A stretch of 64,000 bases of DNA from AWTP1-18 sp036504515 (GTDB lineage Bacteria > Pseudomonadota > Gammaproteobacteria > Burkholderiales > Rhodocyclaceae): the NCBI GenBank assembly GCA_036504515.1, contig DASXVA010000007.1:372001-436000 (forward strand), read 5' to 3'. A program made the translations under genes and the position numbers. Below, piece by piece: positions 26,096 through 35,792 of the stretch (its first letter is position 1; the number at the start of each line of letters is the position of its first letter). Below the pieces are notes generated by a model. That model was not told the DNA's origin. It saw only the letters and a list, made by a program, of their open reading frames with translations, and searched no databases.

Positions 26096-29078
26096 GCTTT
26101 TCTCCTTGTGGGAAAAGGATGATCACCTTGCCCCGACTGTTAGAGGAAAGCCCCATGGGGCGACAGAGGACTCGGTAGGCTTGCTGGTCAATGATGACTT
26201 CAACCGGTTCCTGTGCGCAAGTCTGGATCAGGTTTGCCAGTTCGGGAGGCAGGGAATGTTGTGCTGCCGTACCGAGCAACATGCCTCGATGGGAGAACAG
26301 TTCGTCGGCCTGGGCGTTGAGGGTGGCGATCATGCCGTCGTTGTCTACGCCGATCAAAGGCCAGGGAACGATCTGTAAGGCCTCCTGGAATACTCCCAGG
26401 GCGGTTTCGTCCCGGGTGATCTGTTGCTGTTTCTGGGCCAGCAGGGCTTCAAGGCGGCTGTTGGCACTGGCGAGTTCCCGGTTGGCTGTTTTTACCTCTT
26501 CATCGAGGCGATGGTTTTCGTCGCTCAGGTCCTTGCGGCGAAAAGCTTCGGCGATGTTTTCCTTGAGTTGGTCGTCGTCCCAAGGTTTGGTCAGAAACTT
26601 GTAGATGGCCCCATCGTTGATGGCGCTGGTGACGGATTGCAGTTCGGTATAGCCGGAAAGCACCATGCGGATCGACGCCGGTGAAATTTCCTTGGCGCGG
26701 CGCAGGAATTCGACCCCCGTTATGCCTGGCATGCGCTGGTCGGAAAGGATGACGTCCACCCGCTCCTTGGCAAGAATGTCCAAGCCTTCCTCACCGCTGT
26801 TGGCTGAGAGCAGTCGATAGCCTTCGCGCCGGAGCAAACGCTTCATGGCCGCAAGGATGTTTTCCTCATCGTCCACCAGCAACAGGGTGCGTTCTTTTTC
26901 GCCCAGGCGCAACAGATGGGCGGGGAGTTGTTCATCCCGCAACAGCATGTGTTTGATTTCTTCGCCGGGCAGGGGACGGCTGAAGTAATAGCCCTGAATT
27001 TCGTCGCAGTGGTTGGCAATCAGCAAACCCAGCTGGCCTTCCGTTTCAACGCCTTCTGCAATGACCTTGAGCTTGAGGGCATGGGCCATGGTGATGATGG
27101 CCCGGGTAATGGAGACGTCGTTGGGGTCGGCCGTGATGTCCTGAACGAAGGAACGGTCCACCTTGAGGGCATCCAGGGGAAAACGCTTGAGATAGGAGAT
27201 GCTCGAATAGCCTGTACCGAAATCGTCCACCGATAGCCGGATGCCCAACCCCTTGAGAGAGACAAGGATGGGAATCACATCCTCAACCTTGTCCATCAAC
27301 ATGCTTTCAGTCAGCTCCAGGTCCAGATAGCCGGGAGGCAGTCCGGAGCTTTCCAGGGCGTGGTGTACCGTGTGGTAAAGCTGGCTGCCGACCAGTTGCT
27401 TGCCGGAGAGATTGACCGCCACCGGCACGCAATTGACGCCCTCCTTGAGCCAGGCCGCTATCTGCTGGCAAGCCGTGCTGATGATCCACTCCCCTACCGG
27501 GACCACCAGCCCTGTTGTCTCCAGCAAGGGGACAAAGTCAGAGGGGGGGATCAGTCCCCGGGTGGGATGTTGCCAGCGAATCAGGGCTTCAAGACCAACG
27601 ATACGGCCATTGCGGCAACTGGTTTTGGGTTGGTAGTAGAGAGCGAATTCGTTTTTTCGGATGGCTTCCCGCAACTCTACTTCCAGGCGCTGCTGCTCCC
27701 GGGCCTGTTCGTTGAGGTTGATGTCGTTGAACTGGAAGTTGCCGGGGCCTGCCGCCTTGGCCCGATACATGGCGGCTTCGGCCCCTTGCAGCAAGGCGTC
27801 TGCATCGTCGCCGTCCTCGGGGAATACCGCAATACCCATGCTGGCACTCAAGTGGAAACTCTTGTCCTCCAAACTGATGGGGTGGGACATGACTTCCACA
27901 AGCCGTCGAGCGACCTGGGTGATGTCCCGGGAGTTGTCGGAGTCTGAAAGCAAGACGCCGAACTGATCGCCACTGAGACGGGCAATCACGTCATTGACGC
28001 GAAGGACTTCCCGCAGGTGGATGCCGAGTTGTGTCAGCAAGCGATCACCGGTGGCATAGCCCCAGCTTTCGTTGATCGCCCGGAAGCGATCCAGTGCCAG
28101 CACGAGAACGGTTACACGCTGCGGTTGGCGCGAACCTTGAGCGATAGCTTCCTGCAAACGTTCCTGAAACTGGGCCCGGTTGGGCAGGCCGGTCACGCCA
28201 TCGAAATACACCAGATGACGAATGCGTTCTTCTGCTGCGACCGATTGGGTGACATCCAGGTGCATCACCACGGCGCCACACATCTCCTCGCCCTGTAGCG
28301 GGGTGATCAGAATGCGGCTCCAGTACTCCTGATCATTGCTGCGGTAGGAGCAGGTCAGAGCGTAGCGGTCTTGCTGACCAGCCAGCACCACCTTGAGCCC
28401 GGCATCCAGTTCGCTGAGCAGGTCTTCCTGAAGGCCCGTCACCTTTGCATAAATATCCCGGTAAAGATGGCCAATGCCGTAGTCGAGGGTTGGGTAACCG
28501 CGTTCGATCAAGAAGTTCTTCCAGGGAACATTAACGTCAAAGATGACGCCATTGGGGCTGACGATCGCCACCGGTCCCGGCAGAGCGTCGATAACGCTGT
28601 TCTTCAGGTGGGCGGTCAGGTGCTGGGCGGATCGTTCCGCATCCAGTTGGGCCTGTTGCTGAACGTGTCCGGTAATGTCGAAGGCAATGCCACCTACGCT
28701 GTGGGGGATTTTTCCGGTACCAACGGCAAAACTCTTGAGATGAATCCAGCGCAGGCTGTGGTCCGGTCGCAGGATGCGAACCTTTTCATCAACGCCACCG
28801 AATTTGTGTGTTTTGACGGCGGCAAGGATGCGGGGCAAGTCTTCCGGATGGATGTATTTCTGCCAGGACAAGCGGTCATTGAAAAGCTCCTCCCGGCTTG
28901 CTCCCCAGAGCGTGCTATAGGCGGGATTGGCATAGACGATGCGGCGTTCCCGGACGTCGATAAGCCAGAAACTGTCGGGAAGATTGTCCGCGAGGAGGGC
29001 AAACCTGTCAGCCAGGTAGCGTTGGTCCTGGACTGCATTTTGTTCGTCGCGGGAGCGGCCTGGCACATCCTGATTCAT
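26088..29078 (-). CDS. PAS-PAS-GGDEF-EAL-receiver-PAS protein (c-di-GMP phosphodiesterase)
   Basis: A 996-residue soluble multidomain protein. PAS domains lie at about 25-140 and 160-280. The GGDEF domain (about 285-450) has SGDQF (369-373) instead of GGDEF, so diguanylate cyclase activity is doubtful, though the RxxD inhibitory site (RVND) is kept. The EAL domain (about 465-715) is intact: EAL 497-499, DDFGTGYSS and VIAEGVETE. A receiver follows at about 735-850 (LLVDDEEN, LSDQRMPG, TKPWD), then a coiled coil and a terminal PAS-like domain. A receiver placed after EAL is unusual. It is the promoter-proximal gene of the minus-strand operon. Confidence 0.9.
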   Translation of the reverse strand: MNQDVPGRSRDEQNAVQDQRYLADRFALLADNLPDSFWLIDVRERRIVYANPAYSTLWGASREELFNDRLSWQKYIHPEDLPRILAAVKTHKFGGVDEKVRILRPDHSLRWIHLKSFAVGTGKIPHSVGGIAFDITGHVQQQAQLDAERSAQHLTAHLKNSVIDALPGPVAIVSPNGVIFDVNVPWKNFLIERGYPTLDYGIGHLYRDIYAKVTGLQEDLLSELDAGLKVVLAGQQDRYALTCSYRSNDQEYWSRILITPLQGEEMCGAVVMHLDVTQSVAAEERIRHLVYFDGVTGLPNRAQFQERLQEAIAQGSRQPQRVTVLVLALDRFRAINESWGYATGDRLLTQLGIHLREVLRVNDVIARLSGDQFGVLLSDSDNSRDITQVARRLVEVMSHPISLEDKSFHLSASMGIAVFPEDGDDADALLQGAEAAMYRAKAAGPGNFQFNDINLNEQAREQQRLEVELREAIRKNEFALYYQPKTSCRNGRIVGLEALIRWQHPTRGLIPPSDFVPLLETTGLVVPVGEWIISTACQQIAAWLKEGVNCVPVAVNLSGKQLVGSQLYHTVHHALESSGLPPGYLDLELTESMLMDKVEDVIPILVSLKGLGIRLSVDDFGTGYSSISYLKRFPLDALKVDRSFVQDITADPNDVSITRAIITMAHALKLKVIAEGVETEGQLGLLIANHCDEIQGYYFSRPLPGEEIKHMLLRDEQLPAHLLRLGEKERTLLLVDDEENILAAMKRLLRREGYRLLSANSGEEGLDILAKERVDVILSDQRMPGITGVEFLRRAKEISPASIRMVLSGYTELQSVTSAINDGAIYKFLTKPWDDDQLKENIAEAFRRKDLSDENHRLDEEVKTANRELASANSRLEALLAQKQQQITRDETALGVFQEALQIVPWPLIGVDNDGMIATLNAQADELFSHRGMLLGTAAQHSLPPELANLIQTCAQEPVEVIIDQQAYRVLCRPMGLSSNSRGKVIILFPQGEKHG

Positions 29079-29385
29079 GAACGATATCCAACCCGATGGT
29101 GCACTTTAAAGATTCGTGCTTTGTTCTCTTCGACGGGATGGCCAATTGTGCATGTGCACCATTAAGGACTGGTTTTCCTGTCGATCCTTAGACCCGAAAT
29201 TAGCACATTTAAACAATGCTGCTTGAACTGGTTCCGCGATCTTGTTTGAGGGGAGTGCTGGTGGTTTTCTGCCACAGCGAACGGGCAGTCCTGCTTCCTT
29301 AATCTTGTATATTTGCAGGAGGCTCCACATTCAGAACAATAAGGTCTTTCTCTTGGGGAACGGCCAACTAATGAGGTAGGGAACC
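29079..29385. other. 307-bp divergent intergenic region inside the signalling island
   Basis: It holds the promoters of the two divergent signalling operons. A perfect 12-bp palindrome GTGCATGTGCAC (29148-29159) is a possible regulator site. The right half is AT-rich. GAGGTAGGG lies just before the ATG at 29386. No clear -35/-10 pair and no coding sequence is convincing here. Confidence 0.5.
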
Positions 29386-30834
29386 ATGGAGGCTTTTGTT
29401 TGGGATCAACGCTTCGTCACCGGCTTGTCCTTGGTTGATGAGCAACATCAGCAACTGGTAAAAATCGTCAACGAAGTGGGCGACCTGCTGCTAAGCAGCA
29501 GCAATGATGAAGTCATTCTTCAGGCCGTTTTCAAAAAGCTTGCGGAATATGCCCGGAATCACTTTGTCGACGAAGAAACCTTGATGCAAGAGGTGGGCGT
29601 TGATGCCCGTCACCGGGATGCCCATCAAAGCCACCACCTCAAGTTTGTCGAACAGGTGGTTTCCATGTGGAAATCCCGCAGTTCCATGAGCCATCCGGCT
29701 GAAATCCTGCATGGTTTCCTGACGGCTTGGCTGTCTTTCCATATTCTGGGGGAAGATCAGGTCATGGCCAGGCAGATTGCCCGGATTCGGGCTGGTGCTT
29801 CCGCCGCGGAGGCCTACGATGCGGAGACGGATCACCATGACAATTCCACTGCGACGCTCCTGAGTGCGCTGCAACATCTGTATCAAGTGCTGTCTTTGCA
29901 GAATCGTGATCTGACCCATAGCAACGAACAGCTTGAAGAAAAGGTCGAGGAACGTACCCATGCCCTTGCCGAAGCGAATGCCCATCTCCAGACCGAGCGC
30001 GAAGAGTTGAAGCGGATGCTGGTCAAGGTGGAACAGGCCCAGGGACAATTATTGCAATCGGAAAAGATGGCATCCATTGGCCAGCTCGCTGCCGGGGTCG
30101 CCCACGAAATCAATAATCCAGTGGGGTTCGTGACCTCTAACCTGGGTACCCTGAGTACCTATGTGGACCGCTTGTTGACTCTGCTCGATGCCATGGAAAA
30201 AGGTACCGTGACGGAGCAGATGCGGAAGGATGCAGACCTGACATTTTTGCGGGCCGACATTGGCGATCTGTTGCGGGAATCCCAGGATGGACTGGATCGG
30301 GTTCGCAAGATCGTCGCTAGCCTCAAGGACTTTTCCCATGTGGATGAATCCCAATGGCAAGAGGTCGATCTTAACAAGGGTATTGAAAGCACCTTGAGCG
30401 TGGTCTGGAACGAGCTCAAGTACAAGGCCGATGTTCAGCGGGAACTGGGGCAGATTCCTTTGGTGCGTTGCATGCCGGCCCAGATCAATCAGGTGCTGAT
30501 GAATCTGCTGGTCAATGCGGCCCAGTCCATTGAGGAACGTGGGCACATCATTATCCGCAGCGGATCAGCGAAAGATTGGGTCTGGATTGAAGTCGAGGAC
30601 AGCGGAAAAGGTATGACGCCGGAAGTGCAGCAGCACATCTACGAGCCCTTTTTCACGACCAAACCTGTGGGCAAGGGAACGGGGCTGGGGCTATCCGTTT
30701 CCTACGACATCGTAAAAAAACACGGGGGGCGTTTTGACCTGAAAAGCGCCTTGGGACAGGGTTCCACCTTTCGTATCTGGCTGCCGGTTGCGGGTCTCCC
30801 ACAAAATGACAGCGCGACAGGAGTCATGCCATGA
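29386..30834 (+). CDS. Hemerythrin-histidine kinase fusion (putative O2 sensor kinase)
   Basis: 482 residues. Residues 1-135 are a bacteriohemerythrin domain with all seven diiron ligands at canonical spacing: H21, H59, E63, H80, H84, H119 and D124. A coiled coil (about 155-225) leads to the HisKA helix with H240 (AAGVAHEINNP) and an ATPase domain (NQVLMNLLVNAAQS, DSGKGM, GKGTGLGLSVS). There is no membrane segment. Hemerythrin domains bind O2 reversibly at a diiron site, so kinase activity should respond to oxygen, or to NO or redox state. It overlaps the next gene, a GGDEF-EAL-receiver protein, by 4 bp, which is its probable target. Confidence 0.93.
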   Translation: MEAFVWDQRFVTGLSLVDEQHQQLVKIVNEVGDLLLSSSNDEVILQAVFKKLAEYARNHFVDEETLMQEVGVDARHRDAHQSHHLKFVEQVVSMWKSRSSMSHPAEILHGFLTAWLSFHILGEDQVMARQIARIRAGASAAEAYDAETDHHDNSTATLLSALQHLYQVLSLQNRDLTHSNEQLEEKVEERTHALAEANAHLQTEREELKRMLVKVEQAQGQLLQSEKMASIGQLAAGVAHEINNPVGFVTSNLGTLSTYVDRLLTLLDAMEKGTVTEQMRKDADLTFLRADIGDLLRESQDGLDRVRKIVASLKDFSHVDESQWQEVDLNKGIESTLSVVWNELKYKADVQRELGQIPLVRCMPAQINQVLMNLLVNAAQSIEERGHIIIRSGSAKDWVWIEVEDSGKGMTPEVQQHIYEPFFTTKPVGKGTGLGLSVSYDIVKKHGGRFDLKSALGQGSTFRIWLPVAGLPQNDSATGVMP

Positions 30835-32900
30835 GTCCGGACGACAAGCTTTTTCATGAGCTGATTGAGCAAAACAGTTTCGGCATGATAGTGACCGATC
30901 TGGAGGGACGAATTACCTACGTAAATACCCGACGGATCGAGAGTTCTGGTTACTGTGCGGAAGAGATGATCGGCAGCAAGCCGAGTATTTTTCAGTCGGG
31001 TCTCACTTCCAGTGCCACCTATCAGGAAATGTGGCTGTCCATTCTTGGCGGTCGTCCTTGGAAAGGGGAAATTCTTAACAAGCGGAAGAATGGTGAGATC
31101 GTCCGGGAGTCCCTGCTGATTCAAGCTTTGCTGGACGAGGAAGGCCAAGTCTCCGGCTTTAGCGCCATCATCGATGAGTCCTTTGCCCTGCGGGAAAATC
31201 ACCGGGAACAACGAACATCCATTTTCGACTCCCTGACCGGCTTGCCCAGCCTGCCTTCCATGCTGGAACGATTGGGGTCGCTCTTGCGCGGCTTTCAGCC
31301 GGAGACCAAGGGCTTTACTTTGCTGTCGATAGATATTGACGGCTTTCAGCGGTTCAATGATTCCCTTGGGCGGCTGGTGACGGATCGTGTATTGATTGAA
31401 GTGGCGGCCCGTATTCAGGCTTCCATTCGGCGCGGGGATACCGTTGGCCGTGTCGATGGTGACGAGTTCATGGTTGTCTTGCAGGGGGAGCACGCCGACA
31501 CCAAAGCCAGCCTGGAAACCGCAGCGCGCCTGCTGAAGGCTATTGCTGCGCCCATCTTGATCGAAACCCATCAGGTCACGCTGACGGCCAGTATCGGTAT
31601 TACCGGGTTCCCCGGGGATGGAACCGATGCTGAAACCTTGCTGGGTAATGCCGTGGCTGCCATGCTTGCGGCCAAGCAAGAGGGCGGTAATCAGTATTGC
31701 TTATTCAACCCCGCCATGCGGGAAAAAGCCTTGGGGCGGCTGACCATGTCGGCCGAGCTGCGGCGGGACATCGAGCGTAACGATCTTGCCCTCATGTTCC
31801 AGCCCAAGGTCAGTCTTCTCAGCGGTGAAATCACCGGCTTTGAAGCGCTGGTGCGCTGGAACCATCCGGAGCGTGGGCTGATCGAGCCCCGGCACTTTAT
31901 TGCGGTGGCGGAAGAAACCGGTTTGATCGTCCCTCTCAGCGAATGGGTGCTGAGAACGGCCCTCAGCCAGATCAAGGCTTGGCAGGACGAAGGCCTCAAC
32001 CGGGTCCAGATTTCCGTCAACCTATCCGTGCGCAATCTCTACCAGATCGATCTACCGCGGTTGCTGACTACCTTGCTGGCGGATATTGGTGTTGATGCGC
32101 CGTATCTGGAACTGGAGCTGGGCGAAAGCGCCATGATGCGGGATGCGCTGCAGTCCATTCGTATCGTGGATCGCCTGCGAGCCTTGGGCGTACAACTTTC
32201 TTTGGATGGTTTCGGTACGGGGTATTCCTCCCTGGCCCATCTGTCCCGGTTCGAGGTCAGTCGGCTCAAGATTGACCGGCTTTTCATCGAAGACATCACC
32301 AGCAATCCGGTGAACGCCTCCATCGTTTCGGCCATGATCGCCATGGGCCACACCCTGGGCAAGAAACTGGTGGCGATGGGGGTTGAGTCCGAGGCTCAGA
32401 TGAATTTCCTGCGGCGCCAGGGTTGTGACGAGATGCAGGGTTTTTTCTTCAGCAAGCCCTGTACGGCGGAAGAAGCTGCGGTGATGGTGCGGGAAGGCAA
32501 GCACCTGCATTTTGAAGCCGACACGGAAGAAACCGAGCTGCCGACCTTGCTGTTGGTGGATGACGAACCCTATATCCTCAATTCCTTGAAGCGCTTGCTG
32601 CGCAGGGAAAACTACCGGGTCCTAACCGCCACCAGCGGGCCGGAAGCGTTGGAAATTCTGGCGCTGAATCCGGTTCGCGTCGTCATTTCCGATCAGCGCA
32701 TGCCGGAGATGAGCGGCATTGAATTGCTGAGCAAAGTCAAAAGCCTTTATCCGGATACGGTTCGCATCATCCTCTCCGGTTACTCAGAGTTGGCAACGGT
32801 GACCGATGCTATTAACCGGGGGGCAGTGTGGAAATACCTGACCAAACCCTGGGATGACGAAACTCTCAAGGAAGAAGTACGTAAAGCCTTTTCCGTGTAA
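30831..32900 (+). CDS. PAS-GGDEF-EAL-receiver protein with degenerate catalytic sites
   Basis: 689 residues: PAS (about 5-120), GGDEF-like (about 130-290), EAL-like (about 300-550), and receiver (about 571-689: LLLVDDEP, ISDQRMPEM, TKPWDD). The GGDEF signature is DGDEF (209-213) and the GH..GD motif reads GRLVTD; the RxxD site (RRGD) is kept. In EAL the second Asp of DDFGTGYSS is Gly460, and the catalytic Glu of AEGVE is Met516 (VAMGVES). EAL (338-340) itself is present. It is therefore predicted to be catalytically poor or dead and to act as a c-di-GMP-binding effector switched by phosphorylation from the coupled hemerythrin kinase. Confidence 0.88.
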   Translation: MSPDDKLFHELIEQNSFGMIVTDLEGRITYVNTRRIESSGYCAEEMIGSKPSIFQSGLTSSATYQEMWLSILGGRPWKGEILNKRKNGEIVRESLLIQALLDEEGQVSGFSAIIDESFALRENHREQRTSIFDSLTGLPSLPSMLERLGSLLRGFQPETKGFTLLSIDIDGFQRFNDSLGRLVTDRVLIEVAARIQASIRRGDTVGRVDGDEFMVVLQGEHADTKASLETAARLLKAIAAPILIETHQVTLTASIGITGFPGDGTDAETLLGNAVAAMLAAKQEGGNQYCLFNPAMREKALGRLTMSAELRRDIERNDLALMFQPKVSLLSGEITGFEALVRWNHPERGLIEPRHFIAVAEETGLIVPLSEWVLRTALSQIKAWQDEGLNRVQISVNLSVRNLYQIDLPRLLTTLLADIGVDAPYLELELGESAMMRDALQSIRIVDRLRALGVQLSLDGFGTGYSSLAHLSRFEVSRLKIDRLFIEDITSNPVNASIVSAMIAMGHTLGKKLVAMGVESEAQMNFLRRQGCDEMQGFFFSKPCTAEEAAVMVREGKHLHFEADTEETELPTLLLVDDEPYILNSLKRLLRRENYRVLTATSGPEALEILALNPVRVVISDQRMPEMSGIELLSKVKSLYPDTVRIILSGYSELATVTDAINRGAVWKYLTKPWDDETLKEEVRKAFSV

Positions 32901-32928
32901 CGACCATGGTTGGCCGAGTCGGGCTGGT

Positions 32929-33939
32929 CTAGGTTAACAGGTCGATATCCTTGGCCCGCAGCATTTCTGCCAGGACGCGGTTTTCAATGGTGATGCGGCG
33001 GTGTTCCAGCGCCTGGGCCAGGCTACTCTTGACTTCAAAGTCGACCCAGGGTTTGCCGATGTAACTGAAGATATGAGCCAGGTCCAGGGCATTGACCAGA
33101 TTGACGGTACTAGCCTCACCACTGATGAGAATGCGCTCGCAATCCGGTTGCTTTTCGGCAAAGGCTTGCAGCAGGGCTATACCGTCCATTTCCGGCATGC
33201 GGAAGTCAGAAATGATGCAAGAGAAGGTTACCTCGTCTGCCATTTTCAGTGCTTGGCTGGGTGATGAGCACGTCTGTACGCTGATCCTGTCGGTGTCCAG
33301 ACGTGTCGGCTGATGGCTCGTCAGGTCACTACGAATGATCGAAAATAAATCATCAAAATTGGAGTGATAGGACAAGTCTCGGGACAGGGCATTAAGTACA
33401 TTGATGTCATCGTCAACAATCAGGATTCTGTCTTTTCCCTGTGTGGCAAAGTCAGCCGAGGAGGCCAGTCCATGGGTGCGGATAATGTCTGCCAAACGCC
33501 GGTTTTCAAGAACAGCTTCTCGCAGGCGTAGCGCCTGAAGAATAGAGCTTTTCAGGAAGTACTCGGTCCAGGGTTTGGGAATGAAGCGATAGATGTGGGT
33601 CTCATTGATCATCTTCGCCAGGGAGTTGAAATCAGTTTGTCCGCTGAGGACCAGACGGGCACAGTTAGGCTGGAGTTGGGCGAAGGCCTTGAGAAAACTG
33701 AGTCCATCCATTTCCGGCATTCGATAGTCGGAAATGACCAGATCGAAAGGCTTGTTAGCAGCTCGTTCCAAGGCTTCAAGGGGATTGGTGTATCCCTCAA
33801 TATCTAGTGCTTGGTGCGCAAAGACGACGGAACTCAGTTCCCGTCTCACTGCATTGATGATGCCAGGTTCGTCATCAACGATCAGGATGCTTTTTTTGTT
33901 TTCGGTTTGGCTGGTTTGGGATTCGGTCATGGTCGTCAT
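32929..33939 (-). CDS. Tandem double-receiver response regulator without output domain
   Basis: 336 residues with two receiver domains. Receiver 1 (about 17-145) has VDDEPG, ISDYRMPEMDG, LSG and PKPW. Receiver 2 (about 172-325) has VDDDIN, ISDFRMPEMDG, ISG and GKPW; it carries an insertion of about 25 residues after the first helix (SNFDDLFSIIRSDLTSHQPT). Both phosphorylation sites are complete. With no output domain, it probably acts by protein interaction or as a phosphate sink or relay between kinases of the cluster. It converges with the preceding gene and lies 28 bp from it. Confidence 0.87.
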   Translation of the reverse strand: MTTMTESQTSQTENKKSILIVDDEPGIINAVRRELSSVVFAHQALDIEGYTNPLEALERAANKPFDLVISDYRMPEMDGLSFLKAFAQLQPNCARLVLSGQTDFNSLAKMINETHIYRFIPKPWTEYFLKSSILQALRLREAVLENRRLADIIRTHGLASSADFATQGKDRILIVDDDINVLNALSRDLSYHSNFDDLFSIIRSDLTSHQPTRLDTDRISVQTCSSPSQALKMADEVTFSCIISDFRMPEMDGIALLQAFAEKQPDCERILISGEASTVNLVNALDLAHIFSYIGKPWVDFEVKSSLAQALEHRRITIENRVLAEMLRAKDIDLLT

Positions 33940-34060
33940 CTATTGGCTTGCCCCTTCTGTCAACAGAATAAGAATCGGCGAGAAGGTTGTGAATTCGGAT
34001 GAAGATAAGCGCGCCCCGGTTCTTTGTAAAGCAGGGGGAGCGCCGGGTTTTGCGTGTAGT

Positions 34061-35716
34061 TCAGTCGCTTTCTTGTCCCATGTCTGCGGAGTAAAGGCGG
34101 TACTGGTTGCGTCCGCCATCCTTGGCGGCATACATGGCGGTATCGGCATTTTTCATCAGGCTCTGAACATCGGTGCCATGATCCGGGAAGATGGCGATAC
34201 CAAGGCTGGTGGTGATCGTGAGCTGCAAGTTACCCAGAACAATCGGCTGTACCAATGCCTTCAGTATTTTCTCTGCAACCAGGACTGCACCTTGGGCTTG
34301 GGATATTTCCGAGAGGACGATGATGAATTCGTCGCCGCCCTGACGGGAGACGGTGTCTCCACTGCGGACGCAGGCATTGAGAACGGCGGCGACCGCCTTG
34401 AGTAGTTCGTCGCCGATGTCGTGACCATAGGTATCGTTGATCTGCTTGAAACGGTCCAGGTCGAGAAAAATGACGGCAATCATTTTCTCGTTGCGTTTGG
34501 CCTGTGACAGAACCTGACTCAAGCGGTCCTGCAGCAGTCTGCGGTTGGGCAGATTGGTCAGGGTATCGTAATAGGCCAGTTGGCGAATCTGATCCTGATT
34601 ACGCTTTCGTTCGGTGATGTCCTCCATCTGGACATCGAAGCATTGGGGAATACCCTTGGTGTCGCGCAGCAGGGATGCCGTCAGTTGTGCCCAGACGATA
34701 CGGCCATCCAGACGAAGATAACGCCGCTCCTGTTGCAGGACGGGTAGTTCGCCGGTCATCAACCGTCGCCGATTGGCAAGGTCGGCAGCGATTTCGTCCG
34801 GATGGGTAATGTCTTCGAAGGTCAGTTTTTCCAGGGCCTGCCGGTCGTAGCCGAGAATCTCGCAGAGCGCCTGGTTCACCTTGAGGAAATGGCCATCCAG
34901 GGAAACGATGACCATGCCGATGGGGGCGAACTCCATGAAGTCGCGGAAACGCTTCTCGCTTTCGCGCAGGGCGATTTCCTTCTGCTTCCGCTCCGAGATG
35001 TCCTTGAATAAGCCGACGTACTGGGATGCCTTGCCTGCGCCGTCCTGAATGACCGAAACATTGATCCAGGCAGGAAAGACTTCGCCGTTTTTGCGCCGAC
35101 TCCAGACTTCGCCCGTCCAGTTGTTGGTTGTGCTCAGGGCAAGCTTGATGTCCTGAAAGTAATCTTCGCGGTCCAAGAGCTGGCTCAGAATGACCGGTGG
35201 CAGTCCAAGTACTTCTTCCGGGTCGTAACCGGTGATGGTACGAAAAGCCGGGTTAGCCGCCTGAATGTTGCCCTGGGCATCGGTAATGAAAATGGCTTCG
35301 ACCGTGTTTTCGTAAATCTTTGCAAACTGGGCGCTCTGCTGGACCAGACTGAAATGGTGAAAAGCATCCCGCACGTTCTCCAGCAGCAAGGTGTTATCCC
35401 AGGGTTTATGCAGGAACTTGTAAACGCTGCCTTTGTTGATCGAGTCGGTAATCACTTCGATATCGGCATAACCGCTGAGGATCAGACGGACGCTGTCAGG
35501 GTAGAGCACCTTGGCCCGGGCCAGGAATTCGACGCCGGAAATGCCCGGCATGCGCTGGTCGGAAATAATGACCTGGGCAACCTGGGTTTCCAGCAACTGC
35601 AAGGCTTCTTCTCCGCTACCGGCAGTTAGCAGTGCGTAGCCTTCGTTGCGAAAAAGACGTTGCAGGGAATGAAGCAGTGCCGGTTCATCATCGACCAGCA
35701 GCAGGGTCTTGTTCAT
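34061..35716 (-). CDS. Receiver-PAS-PAS-GGDEF diguanylate cyclase
   Basis: 551 residues from MNKTLLLVDDEP; I preferred this ATG, with GGGAG upstream, over one five codons earlier. Receiver (1-125: IISDQRMPG, LSGYA, HKPWD), PAS 1 (about 135-255), PAS 2 (about 260-385), and a GGDEF domain (about 390-550). The signature is intact (GGDEF 460-464), FLDLDRFKQINDTYGHDIGD is canonical, and an RxxD inhibitory site (RSGD) lies five residues before it. It should therefore make c-di-GMP with product feedback inhibition. It is the only clear cyclase inside the island and opposes the HD-GYP and EAL enzymes. Confidence 0.92.
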   Translation of the reverse strand: MNKTLLLVDDEPALLHSLQRLFRNEGYALLTAGSGEEALQLLETQVAQVIISDQRMPGISGVEFLARAKVLYPDSVRLILSGYADIEVITDSINKGSVYKFLHKPWDNTLLLENVRDAFHHFSLVQQSAQFAKIYENTVEAIFITDAQGNIQAANPAFRTITGYDPEEVLGLPPVILSQLLDREDYFQDIKLALSTTNNWTGEVWSRRKNGEVFPAWINVSVIQDGAGKASQYVGLFKDISERKQKEIALRESEKRFRDFMEFAPIGMVIVSLDGHFLKVNQALCEILGYDRQALEKLTFEDITHPDEIAADLANRRRLMTGELPVLQQERRYLRLDGRIVWAQLTASLLRDTKGIPQCFDVQMEDITERKRNQDQIRQLAYYDTLTNLPNRRLLQDRLSQVLSQAKRNEKMIAVIFLDLDRFKQINDTYGHDIGDELLKAVAAVLNACVRSGDTVSRQGGDEFIIVLSEISQAQGAVLVAEKILKALVQPIVLGNLQLTITTSLGIAIFPDHGTDVQSLMKNADTAMYAAKDGGRNQYRLYSADMGQESD

Positions 35717-35792
35717 AGGCACCGCTCCCATGGGCTTGTGTTGCCAGACTATAAACGAACGGAGCGATACAACCCGTAGCCTCAGCCTTTTG

